The notes: generated from the sequence alone by a model not told the origin. Counted from the stretch's first letter, positions 1-6,237 are shown. The stretch: DNA of 8,091 nucleotides from Altererythrobacter sp. (GCA_024636575.1 JAGXGU010000016.1:1-8091), one strand, 5' to 3'. Translations and numbers: made by a program.

Positions 1-1992
1 AGCGCTGGACTTGGCATAAGCTTCCGGCACTTCGCGCGGGTCGCCCATAAAACGTTCGGTGTAATGGGTGTCGTACAGATCCCAGCGTGTTACGGGCGCG
101 CCGGAAATACCCGCCGCATACAGGCCTTGATCGGCCTGAAGCTGTTTCAACGTCATATAGCCGCCATAGGACCAGCCATAGAGCGCAATCTTGCCGGGAT
201 CGACGATATCAAGTGACTTCAGAAAGTCCGCCCCGGCCTTCTGGTCGGCCACCTCGACCCCGCCCATTGCGCGGTAAAGAGGCTGTTCGAATGCCACGCC
301 GCGATTGGCACTGCCGCGATTGTCTATCTGGAAATAGATATAGCCCTTGTCGGCAATTGCCTGCGGCAGGGCGCCGTCCCAGTCACGGTTGACAGTTTGC
401 GGACCGGGCCCGCCGTAATGTTGGAACAGTACCGGATATTTCTTGCCCGGTTCCATCCTGGGCTTGATCATCATCCAGTACAGATCGGTGACCCCGTCAG
501 CAGCCTTTATCGTCCCGTATTCAGGGGCCACATGACTGGAAAGGTGCATGCTGTAGGGATGGGATGCATCCAGCGCATTTTCTTCGACCCAGGCCAGCAT
601 GGTGCCCGACATATCGGCCAGATAGGTCTGCGGGGGCTGGTTTTCGTTTGACCGCGTCACCAACAATGTCTGGCCGGTCTTGTCCATTTTGGCGCTGGCC
701 GCCCAGCCGGTATCGGTCAGGCGTGTGACGCTGCCGGGCATGGCAAGGTCGGTCTGATAGACCGACTGGGCCAGGACATCGTCACGGTTGCCGGTGAAAT
801 AGACGAGGCCCGCTTCCTCGTTCACGCCGACCAACTCGCTCGCCACCCAGTCGCCGCCGGTCAACGCGGTCCAGTTACCATCGGCAAAACGGTAGAAATG
901 CCCGAACCCGCTGCGTTCCGACCACCATAGCAGGCTGCCGTCTTTCAGGAATTTGTAATTGTCGGACAGATTGATCCAGTAATCCTTCGCCGCGGCAGTC
1001 TCCGTAAACATGATCTCGCTCGCACCCGTTGCAGGATCGACCTTGAGCATATCGAGCACGGTCTGCGCGCGGTCTTGCCGCTGCACATACAGCGCGCTGC
1101 CATCGGGGGCCCAATCGACGCGGGCAAGATAGATATCTGTCTCCGGACCGAGATCGACCTGGACCTGCCCACTACCATCGGGGTTCATCACGAATAGCTG
1201 GACGATCGCATTGTCGCTGCCCGCCACGGGATAGCGCTGGTCAAACACTTTGGTCCCGGTCGCGCCAATTGCCGCGCGGGTAACCACGCCGACCGGGCTT
1301 TCGTCGGTGCGCTGAACGGCGATCCGGTCATCATCCGGTGACCACCAATAGCCGGTTAGCCGGGCCATTTCTTCCTGCGCGACAAATTCCGCCTCGCCCC
1401 AGCGGATCAGTTCCCCTTCCTTCAGGGTGATTGGCTGAGCCTCTGCGCCAACCGCGCCAACCCACAACTGGCGGTCACGGACAAAGGACAGATAGGTGCT
1501 TCTGGGGCTCAATCCGGGATTGAGTTCGCTTTCCTCCGTGTCCGTCAGCCGTTTGACCGTACCATCCAGATTGGCGAGATATAGATCGCCATCCAGCGGC
1601 ACCAGCATCGCGGCACTATCGGCGGTCCATTCATAGGTCACGATGCCAGACAGATTGCCGATCCGCTGCCGTTCACGCTGCATCTTTTCGTCTTCGGACA
1701 ATTCGCGGCCCGAACCCAGTTTCTCGGAATCGACCAGCATCGACCATTGTTCGCTCTGCCGGTCATAGCCCCACAGATCATAGCGATCCTTGTCAGTATC
1801 GCGGTTCCGCAGCAGCGTGAGATAGCGCCCGTCGGGCGACAATTTGACCCCGCGCGGGGCCGGTCCATTCAGGCTGGGGCTGGCAAAGACCTGTTCGAAG
1901 GTGAGGTCCGCAGATTTTTTCATGTCTCGGTCTTCCGCATACGCCGGCGCGGTGAAAGCGAATGTCGCGGCAACAGCAAGCAATAGGCGCAT
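1..1992 (-). CDS. Secreted dipeptidyl-peptidase IV-type serine peptidase (S9 family), 3' end cut by window edge
   Basis: This is a prolyl oligopeptidase-clan peptidase expected to remove X-Pro or X-Ala dipeptides from peptide N-termini in the periplasm. The window holds 664 residues. Residues 1-19 (MRLLLAVAATFAFTAPAYA) form a Sec signal peptide with an AYA cleavage site, which supports the ATG at 1992. A Shine-Dalgarno AAGGGA lies 10 nt upstream; a later in-frame ATG at codon 24 would lose the signal. The middle part is the beta-propeller. It carries the EE pair at residues 207-208 (EFVAQEEM), matching the double-Glu motif that binds the substrate N-terminus in DPP IV. The alpha/beta hydrolase part has HYGGPG at 525-530, whose Tyr526 is the likely oxyanion residue, and the nucleophile Ser608 in GWSYGGYM. 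The catalytic Asp and His should lie in the roughly 80 missing C-terminal residues. It has its own leader after the rplS terminator, so it is probably a separate unit. Family assignment is firm; exact substrate is inferred. Confidence 0.93.
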   Translation of the reverse strand, partial: MRLLLAVAATFAFTAPAYAEDRDMKKSADLTFEQVFASPSLNGPAPRGVKLSPDGRYLTLLRNRDTDKDRYDLWGYDRQSEQWSMLVDSEKLGSGRELSEDEKMQRERQRIGNLSGIVTYEWTADSAAMLVPLDGDLYLANLDGTVKRLTDTEESELNPGLSPRSTYLSFVRDRQLWVGAVGAEAQPITLKEGELIRWGEAEFVAQEEMARLTGYWWSPDDDRIAVQRTDESPVGVVTRAAIGATGTKVFDQRYPVAGSDNAIVQLFVMNPDGSGQVQVDLGPETDIYLARVDWAPDGSALYVQRQDRAQTVLDMLKVDPATGASEIMFTETAAAKDYWINLSDNYKFLKDGSLLWWSERSGFGHFYRFADGNWTALTGGDWVASELVGVNEEAGLVYFTGNRDDVLAQSVYQTDLAMPGSVTRLTDTGWAASAKMDKTGQTLLVTRSNENQPPQTYLADMSGTMLAWVEENALDASHPYSMHLSSHVAPEYGTIKAADGVTDLYWMMIKPRMEPGKKYPVLFQHYGGPGPQTVNRDWDGALPQAIADKGYIYFQIDNRGSANRGVAFEQPLYRAMGGVEVADQKAGADFLKSLDIVDPGKIALYGWSYGGYMTLKQLQADQGLYAAGISGAPVTRWDLYDTHYTERFMGDPREVPEAYAKSSA

Positions 1993-2027
1993 TTCAAAGG
2001 AATCCCTTTCTATCCGTATTTGCCGGG

Positions 2028-2050
2028 CCTAGCGCGCCTCGGCGCGTAGG
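2028..2050. repeat. Near-perfect inverted repeat upstream of the S9 peptidase gene
   Basis: CCTA-G-CGCGCC at 2028-2038 faces GGCGCG-TAGG at 2041-2050. This gives a 10-bp stem with one bulged G and a 2-nt gap. It sits between the rplS terminator and the peptidase start, 36 nt before the ATG. It has no following T-run in either direction, so it is not a normal terminator. It could be an operator or a 5' leader hairpin for the peptidase gene; no function can be assigned from sequence alone. Confidence 0.5.
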
Positions 2051-2064
2051 CAAAGCATGCCCGC

Positions 2065-2102
2065 AAAGAAAAAGGGCGCCCCGGCCAAACCGGAACGCCC
2101 TT
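2065..2102 (-). terminator. Intrinsic terminator of the ffh-rpsP-rimM-trmD-rplS operon
   Basis: Read on the minus strand, a 13-bp stem (arms 2102-2090 and 2084-2072, with two G-U pairs) encloses a 5-nt UUUGG loop. It is followed directly by a U-rich tail, UUUCUUU. It begins 22 nt after the rplS stop codon. This is a textbook rho-independent terminator, ending the translation operon and separating it from the S9 peptidase gene. There is no T-run on the plus-strand side, so it acts in one direction. Confidence 0.9.
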
Positions 2103-2124
2103 CTCAATTCCTAATCCGGAAGCT

Positions 2125-2493
2125 TTATGCCTTCGGAGCGTGATCCCGACGTTCGGCGATACGAGCGCGCTTGCCGGTGAGGCCGCGAAGATAATACAGC
2201 TTCGCGCGGCGCACGATACCGCGGCGAACCACGGTGATGCTGTCCACGATTGGCGCATAGAGCGGGAACACGCGTTCCACACCTTCGCCAAAGCTCATCT
2301 TGCGCACGGTGAAGTTGCTGCCCATGCCGCGGTTGCTGCGGGCGATGCAGACGCCTTCGAACATCTGGATACGCTCACGCGTGCCTTCGACGACCTTGAC
2401 GCCGACACGGACAGTGTCGCCTGCGCGGAAATTCGGTATTTCTTTCGCCGCCTTGGAAATTTCTTCGGCTTCGATCTGCTGGATAAGGTTCAT
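2125..2493 (-). CDS. rplS: 50S ribosomal protein bL19
   Basis: A 122-residue protein of the usual bL19 length. bL19 sits at the subunit interface of the 50S subunit and contributes to an intersubunit bridge with the 30S. The recognisable family blocks are FRAGDTVRVGVKVVEG (residues 22-37), RIQMFEGVCIARSN (41-54), FPLYAPIVDSITVVRRG (76-92) and AKLYYLRGLTGKRARI (96-111). The ATG overlaps the trmD stop codon in an ATGA, and the Shine-Dalgarno GAGGA at 2503-2507 lies inside the trmD coding sequence, 9 nt before the start. rplS is therefore probably coupled to trmD translation, while its good ribosome-binding site may allow independent, higher initiation. It is the last gene of the operon and is followed by a strong terminator. 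Confidence 0.98.
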   Translation of the reverse strand: MNLIQQIEAEEISKAAKEIPNFRAGDTVRVGVKVVEGTRERIQMFEGVCIARSNRGMGSNFTVRKMSFGEGVERVFPLYAPIVDSITVVRRGIVRRAKLYYLRGLTGKRARIAERRDHAPKA

Positions 2494-3236
2494 TGACCCT
2501 GGTCCTCATTTTCCTGTCGCGCGCCAGAGGCAGATCGGTCCCGAACGCCACTATGACGTTCCCAAAGGTCCGGCCTGCGTAACCGTGTGTGATCTTCCGA
2601 CATGGCTTTACGCCATGCAGCGATCTTCGCATGATCCCCCGATCGCAACACTTCGGGGATCGTGCGCCCTTCCCATTCCTGAGGTCGGGTATAATGAGGA
2701 TATTCGAGAAGGCCTTCTTCAAAGCTTTCTTCGGTACCACTCGAAGCCGCGCCCATTACGCCGGGAAGCAGCCGAATGCAAGCGTCGAGTATCATCAGCG
2801 CAGCCGGTTCCCCGCCCGACAAAACAATGTCTCCGACGGAGACTTCCTCGACATCGCGCCCTTCGAAAATCCTCTCGTCGAAACCTTCGAAACGGCCGCA
2901 CAGTATTGTGACTCCCGGCCCGGCTGCAAGTTCGCGAATCCGCGCCTGCGAAATAGGCTTCCCGCGCGGCGTCATCGCGAGGACCGGAGCATCCGGTTGA
3001 GCGGCGCGCGCATGGTCAATCGCCGCCGCCAGCACATCCGCTTTGAGGACCATTCCTGCCCCGCCGCCAGCGGGCGTATCGTCAACCGTGCGGTGCCTGT
3101 CAGCCGCGAAATCGCGGATCTGCACGGTACCCAGCGACCACTTCCCTTCGTCCAGCGCGCGCCCCGCAAGCGACACGCCGAGCGGCCCGGGAAACATTTC
3201 CGGATACAGTGTGAGGATGGTGGCGGCGAAGGTCAT
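2490..3236 (-). CDS. trmD: tRNA (guanine-37-N1)-methyltransferase
   Basis: TrmD methylates N1 of G37, next to the anticodon in tRNAs reading CNN codons and some others, using S-adenosylmethionine; this prevents +1 frameshifting. The 248-residue protein has the knotted SPOUT fold signatures: ILTLYPEMFPGPLG (7-20), GGGAGMVLK (57-65), CGRFEGFDERI (113-123), VGDIVLSGGEPAA (134-146) and GLLEYPHYTRP (175-185), with the C-terminal tRNA-binding part from about 190. The residue matching E. coli Arg154 is Arg155. The position matching the catalytic Asp169 appears to be Glu170 (TEESF), a conservative change that may be clade-typical. The start is the only ATG near the family N-terminus. No Shine-Dalgarno is visible in the AT-rich 8-nt gap after the rimM stop, so translation probably depends on coupling to rimM. 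The last bases overlap the rplS start by 4 nt. Confidence 0.97.
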   Translation of the reverse strand: MTFAATILTLYPEMFPGPLGVSLAGRALDEGKWSLGTVQIRDFAADRHRTVDDTPAGGGAGMVLKADVLAAAIDHARAAQPDAPVLAMTPRGKPISQARIRELAAGPGVTILCGRFEGFDERIFEGRDVEEVSVGDIVLSGGEPAALMILDACIRLLPGVMGAASSGTEESFEEGLLEYPHYTRPQEWEGRTIPEVLRSGDHAKIAAWRKAMSEDHTRLRRPDLWERHSGVRDRSASGARQENEDQGQ

Positions 3237-3244
3237 TTGAATAT

Positions 3245-3766
3245 TTAATCAACCACGAAAGCGGAATCGATTACCATGCCGCTTGCGCTCCATTGCGGCA
3301 CTGCATCCCTGTTCATCGGAACCATGAAGCGTTTGCCGGGTTTGCCGTCCACTGGTGGCCGCTCGACTTCCAGAATGTCGCCAGCGCCGAAGTTCAGCAC
3401 CTGGACGACAGTGCCCAGCGCCTCGCCAGTTTCTGAGGTGGCGGGCAGGCCAAGCAGGTCGGCGTGGTAATATTCGCCTTCCGCCAATTCGGGGAAGTCG
3501 GCGCGGGTGATGGTCAGCGCGGTTCCGCGCAGCTTTTCTGCCGTGTTCCGGTCCGTGCATTCGGCGAACCGGGCGACCGCGCCGCCCTTGTTATCGTCGC
3601 GGATTTTCTGGAGCGTGAAGGCGCCATCGTTGAAGCTTTTATAGCGCTTCAATTCTGCCCAGCCTTCGCCGAACAGTTTTAGGCGGACTTCGCCCGTCAC
3701 ACCATGCGCGCCGATAATGGCTGCCAGGGTCACTGGCGATGGTGCGACGGGCTTGTCCTTTGACAA
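3245..3766 (-). CDS. rimM: Ribosome maturation factor RimM (TTG start)
   Basis: RimM assists maturation of the 30S subunit: it binds uS19 and acts on the 3' head domain of 16S rRNA. The 173-residue protein is of normal length. The N-terminal RimM domain has IIGAHGVTGEVRLKLF (17-32). The linker and start of the PRC-barrel show GEYYHADLLGLPA (97-109), and the barrel ends with FMVPM and WSASGMVIDSAFVVD. The reading frame opens with TTG at 3766. A GAGGG Shine-Dalgarno at 3776-3780, formed by the last codons of rpsP, lies 9 nt upstream. The only other candidate is an in-frame GTG at codon 12, which would trim the family N-terminus and has no comparable site. The gap to rpsP is 5 nt and to trmD 8 nt, so the gene is embedded in the ribosomal operon as in E. 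coli. The weak start codon may keep RimM below ribosomal-protein levels (inference). Confidence 0.96.
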   Translation of the reverse strand: MSKDKPVAPSPVTLAAIIGAHGVTGEVRLKLFGEGWAELKRYKSFNDGAFTLQKIRDDNKGGAVARFAECTDRNTAEKLRGTALTITRADFPELAEGEYYHADLLGLPATSETGEALGTVVQVLNFGAGDILEVERPPVDGKPGKRFMVPMNRDAVPQWSASGMVIDSAFVVD

Positions 3767-3771
3767 AGGGA

Positions 3772-4362
3772 TCAGCCCTCGGTCTTTTCTTCGGGAGCAG
3801 CTTCTTTAGCCGGCGCTTCTTCTGCAGCAGGAGCTGGTTCAGCCGGAGCTTCTTCAGCGGCAGCTTCTTCGGCTGGAGCTTCTTCAACCGCAGCAGGTTC
3901 GGCGGCAGCTGCTTCAGGTGCAGCTTCTTCAGCAGGCGCGTCAGCAGCTACTTCTTCAACAGCCGCTTCTTCAGCTGGTGCAGCCTTGGCTTCTTCCAGG
4001 GCAGCCTTCGCAGCTTCATCGGCCGCTGCAGCTTTTTCAGCCTTTTCTTCAGCGCGTTCCACGGCTTTTTCGCCCGGCTTAGCCTTGTTCGGGTTGTTGC
4101 GCGCAGCACGCTCGAGAACACCAGCGGCATCCAGGAAACGGGCGACACGGTCGCTTGGCTTGCCGCCAACGCCGAGCCAGTAACGCGCGCGATCTTCGTT
4201 CAGCGTCACGCGCTTTTCGTCATCCTTGGCGAGCAGCGGATTGTAGGTGCCGATCTGTTCAAGATATTTGCCGTCGCGCGGCGCGCGTTGGTCAGCCGCT
4301 ACGATCCGGTAGTAAGGACGTTTCTTGGAACCACCGCGCGAAAGACGGAGTGCAATTGCCAT
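3772..4362 (-). CDS. rpsP: 30S ribosomal protein bS16 with long Ala/Glu/Pro-rich C-terminal tail
   Basis: bS16 binds 16S rRNA and is needed for assembly of the 30S body. Residues 1-85 are the conserved protein: AIALRLSRGGSKKRPYYRIV, then the IGTYNPL block, and WLGVGGKPSDRVARFL. After a basic linker (NNPNKAKPG, 89-97) comes a charged helix-forming stretch (99-125). It is followed by a low-complexity tail to residue 196: in residues 121-196 I count 33 Ala, 23 Glu and 10 Pro out of 76. The usual bS16 length is about 80-90 residues, so the extension more than doubles the protein and makes its C-terminal half strongly acidic. The tail stays in frame, and its last codons hold the rimM ribosome-binding site, so it is genuinely translated sequence. 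Start ATG has AAAGGT 8 nt upstream. It follows ffh by 33 nt with no terminator seen between. Tail function is unknown. Confidence 0.97.
   Translation of the reverse strand: MAIALRLSRGGSKKRPYYRIVAADQRAPRDGKYLEQIGTYNPLLAKDDEKRVTLNEDRARYWLGVGGKPSDRVARFLDAAGVLERAARNNPNKAKPGEKAVERAEEKAEKAAAADEAAKAALEEAKAAPAEEAAVEEVAADAPAEEAAPEAAAAEPAAVEEAPAEEAAAEEAPAEPAPAAEEAPAKEAAPEEKTEG
3776..3780 (-). promoter_or_regulatory. Ribosome-binding site of rimM, inside the rpsP end
   Basis: GAGGG on the minus strand, made by the final Glu-Gly codons of rpsP, lies 9 nt before TTG 3766. It supports the TTG start of rimM and implies that ribosomes ending on rpsP uncover or reuse this site. Confidence 0.7.
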
Positions 4363-4395
4363 AATGTATTACCTTTCGAATATAAGTATCTGTGA

Positions 4396-5835
4396 TTATT
4401 TCTTGTTTAGTAAATTCTGAAGATCGGGCGGAAGATTGCCCATGCCCCCGCCGCCGCCCGGACCGCCAAGCCCGGGCATAGCCGCGCCCATTCCGCCTTT
4501 TCCGAACAATGCGCCGAGGCCCTTCAGCCCGCCCATCTTGCGGATTTGTTTCATTGCCTTGGACATTTCCTGATGCATTTTAAGCAGGCGGTTTACGTCC
4601 TGCACTTGCATCCCGGCACCGGCAGCGACGCGTTTCTTGCGCTTGGCATTCAGCAGAGCGGGGTTGGCGCGTTCTTTCGGCGTCATCGACCCTATCACCG
4701 CATCCATATGGACCAGTACCTTGTCGTCCATCCCGCTCTGGGCCATCGCTGCCTTGGCCTTTTTCATGCCCGGCATCATCCCGGCCAGCATGCCGAGGCC
4801 GCCCATGTTCTGCATCTGCTGCAACTGGGTGCGCAGATCATTGAGGTCGAACAACCCCTTCGACATCCGGCGCGCCTGTTCCTCGGCGTCTTCGGCGTTG
4901 ATCGTGGCAGCCGCTTTTTCAACCAGGCTGACGACATCGCCCATGCCCAGGATGCGATTGGCGATCCGGCTGGGCTGGAACGGCTCGAGCGCATCCAGCT
5001 TCTCGCCCGTGCCGGCAAATTTGATCGGCTTGCCTGTGACATGGCGCATGGACAGCGCCGCACCGCCGCGCGCATCGCCGTCCATCCGGGTCAGGATCAC
5101 ACCGGTCAGGCTGACTTCGTGCGAGAAATTCTGCGCGACATTAACCGCATCCTGCCCGGTCAGTGCATCGACCACCAGCAACACTTCTGTCGGCGTAGTG
5201 ATGGAGGCAACCGCCTTCATTTCCGCCATCAACGCTTCATCGACATGGAGGCGGCCCGCAGTATCGAGCAGCAACACATCTGCATTCTGAAGCCGCGCAG
5301 ATTCGAGAGCCCGGCGCGCGATATCGACCGGCTGCTGACCCGCAACGATCGGCAGGGTGGCGACGTCGATTTGCGTGCCGAGGACGGCGAGCTGTTCCTG
5401 GGCAGCGGGACGATTGACGTCGAGCGAGGCCATCAGGGCCTTCTTGCCATGCTTTTCGCGGATGAATTTCGCGAGCTTGGCAGTGGTCGTGGTTTTACCC
5501 GATCCCTGCAGACCGACCATCATGATCACGACCGGCGGCTTCGCGTCGAGGTTCAGGCCCTCCTGCGTCTCCCCACCCAGCGTTTCGATCAGTTCGTCAT
5601 TGACGATCTTGACCACTTGCTGGCCCGGCGTGACCGATCGGAGAACCTCCGCGCCGATCGCTTTTTCGGTGACCCGGTCCACGAAGCGGCGAACCACCGG
5701 CAGGGCAACATCGGCTTCCAGCAAGGCAACGCGCACTTCGCGCATCGCATCGCGCACATCCTGTTCGGATAATGCGCCGCGCCCGCGCAGCTTGTCGAAC
5801 ACTCCGCCAAGGCGGTCGGATAGACTGTCAAACAT
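4396..5835 (-). CDS. ffh: Signal recognition particle protein Ffh (SRP54 homologue)
   Basis: Ffh is the GTPase that, with 4.5S RNA, binds signal sequences of nascent membrane proteins and hands ribosomes to FtsY at the membrane. The 479-residue product begins MFDSLSDRL, as in E. coli (MFDNLTDRL). It has an N-domain helix bundle. The G domain follows, with P-loop GLQGSGKTTTTAKLA (108-122), DTAGRLH (191-197), TRMDGDARGG (249-258) and GTGEKLDALEPFQP (275-288). The methionine-rich M domain comes next, with the RNA-binding block SMTPKERANP...GMQVQDVNRLLK (383-419). It ends in a Gly/Met-rich tail and LPPDLQNLLNKK. The frame can be extended to a GTG at 5844, but GGAGG at 5846-5850 would abut that codon and sits 10 nt before ATG 5835, so the ATG is chosen. 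It is the first gene of the operon and probably sets transcription of the four downstream genes. Confidence 0.98.
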   Translation of the reverse strand: MFDSLSDRLGGVFDKLRGRGALSEQDVRDAMREVRVALLEADVALPVVRRFVDRVTEKAIGAEVLRSVTPGQQVVKIVNDELIETLGGETQEGLNLDAKPPVVIMMVGLQGSGKTTTTAKLAKFIREKHGKKALMASLDVNRPAAQEQLAVLGTQIDVATLPIVAGQQPVDIARRALESARLQNADVLLLDTAGRLHVDEALMAEMKAVASITTPTEVLLVVDALTGQDAVNVAQNFSHEVSLTGVILTRMDGDARGGAALSMRHVTGKPIKFAGTGEKLDALEPFQPSRIANRILGMGDVVSLVEKAAATINAEDAEEQARRMSKGLFDLNDLRTQLQQMQNMGGLGMLAGMMPGMKKAKAAMAQSGMDDKVLVHMDAVIGSMTPKERANPALLNAKRKKRVAAGAGMQVQDVNRLLKMHQEMSKAMKQIRKMGGLKGLGALFGKGGMGAAMPGLGGPGGGGGMGNLPPDLQNLLNKK

Positions 5836-5845
5836 AGTCCTCACT

Positions 5846-5850
5846 CCTCC
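5846..5850 (-). promoter_or_regulatory. Ribosome-binding site deciding the ffh start
   Basis: GGAGG on the minus strand is a near-perfect Shine-Dalgarno. Its 10-nt spacing to ATG 5835 is workable, whereas it would touch the alternative GTG at 5842-5844. This, plus the family N-terminus MFD, fixes the start at 5835. Confidence 0.8.
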
Positions 5851-5914
5851 GCCGCAGCCTGTGCAGCGCTAAATGCCAAAAACGCCGGCGAACGAAACCT
5901 CGTTGGCCAGCGTG

Positions 5915-5927
5915 CGGGAATTTCCCG
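5915..5927. repeat. 13-bp palindrome in the ffh leader
   Basis: CGGGAA-T-TTCCCG is a perfect 6-bp inverted repeat around one central base, about 80 nt upstream of the ffh start. A second, weaker pair lies beside it (AACGA 5891-5895 and TCGTT 5900-5904). Its size and symmetry fit a site for a dimeric regulator or a leader hairpin. No confident -35/-10 pair was recognised nearby, so its relation to transcription is open. Confidence 0.4.
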
Positions 5928-6003
5928 ACTAAATCATCTCTGCTTCGGACCATTATGCTGTATTTTGAGTCAGGTCGAGGCGAAAGCGGTGGAGGTTCGT
6001 GAC

Positions 6004-6040
6004 CCGGCGCGCAGCGTAGCTTTGGCTACGTGAGCACCGG
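6004..6040. repeat. Extended hairpin between tRNA-Ala and ffh
   Basis: Outer arms CCGGCGC (6004-6010) and GCACCGG (6034-6040) pair with one mismatch. Inner arms CGTAGC (6015-6020) and GCTACG (6025-6030) pair perfectly around TTTG. The result is a two-step hairpin with a small internal loop. It lies about 50 nt downstream of tRNA-Ala and lacks a T-run, so it is at best a poor intrinsic terminator. It may be a REP-like dispersed palindrome, a processing structure for the tRNA transcript, or part of the ffh leader. Only one copy is present in the window. Confidence 0.5.
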
Positions 6041-6092
6041 AAGCGCGAAGATCCGCCGTTTGCAGCCCGTCCTGGCGCAAAAGACAGGATAA

Positions 6093-6168
6093 TGGTGGAG
6101 CCTAGCGGGATCGAACCGCTGACCTCCTGCATGCCATGCAGGCGCTCTCCCAGCTGAGCTAAGGCCCC
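6093..6168 (-). tRNA. tRNA-Ala, anticodon GGC
   Basis: A complete 76-nt cloverleaf can be folded by eye on the minus strand. The acceptor stem GGGGCCT pairs with AGGCTCC, including the G3-U70 wobble that is the alanine identity element. The D arm is GCTC/GAGC, and the anticodon stem CCTGC/GCAGG encloses the loop ATGGCAT. The T arm is AGCGG/CCGCT with loop TTCGATC, and the discriminator is A73. The CCA end is encoded (6093-6095). The anticodon GGC (6133-6135) reads GCC, and possibly GCU, codons, which suits a GC-rich genome. It lies between the TIGR02300 gene and ffh on the same strand. No clear promoter was identified just upstream, so it might have its own weak promoter or be processed from a longer transcript. 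Confidence 0.98.
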
Positions 6169-6206
6169 GTAACCAGTATCGTACCAATATTTCCCTGCCA
6201 TGTGGC

Positions 6207-6237
6207 CGGGAGGCAGCCCTTTATGGAGTGCCTCCCG
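6207..6237. repeat. 9-bp perfect inverted repeat after the TIGR02300 gene, possible terminator
   Basis: CGGGAGGCA (6207-6215) and TGCCTCCCG (6229-6237) pair perfectly around a 13-nt loop, 31 nt downstream of the TIGR02300 stop codon and 38 nt before the tRNA. It resembles a terminator stem. The short T-run (ATTTT) lies on the plus-strand side, however, where no gene ends; on the minus strand no U-tail follows. It may be a weak or rho-assisted terminator, or an RNA-stability structure at the end of the TIGR02300 mRNA. Confidence 0.5.

Noticed and set aside
1..1992. Truncated (broken) peptidase gene
   Set aside because: The frame is open to the first base of the window; the missing C-terminus is due to the window edge, not to a mutation.
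2140..2496. 118-codon plus-strand frame opposite rplS
   Set aside because: It is antisense to the clearly conserved bL19 gene; no independent signal.
3780..4000. CRISPR-like or minisatellite array suggested by repeated GCTTCTTC
   Set aside because: The units are irregular, 8-10 bp cores without uniform spacers, and are in frame with the rpsP coding sequence; codon-level Ala/Glu repetition explains them.
3739..4395. 218-codon plus-strand frame rich in Phe and Ser
   Set aside because: It is the mirror of the GAA/GCT repeats in the rpsP tail; the composition is an artefact of reading the repeat from the other strand.
4546..5772. 408-codon open frame on the plus strand
   Set aside because: It lies entirely antisense to ffh, whose GTPase and M-domain motifs are clear. 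Long antisense frames are usual in GC-rich coding DNA; its translation shows no family features.
5842..5844. GTG as start of ffh
   Set aside because: The Shine-Dalgarno would abut it, and the family N-terminus begins at the ATG three codons later.
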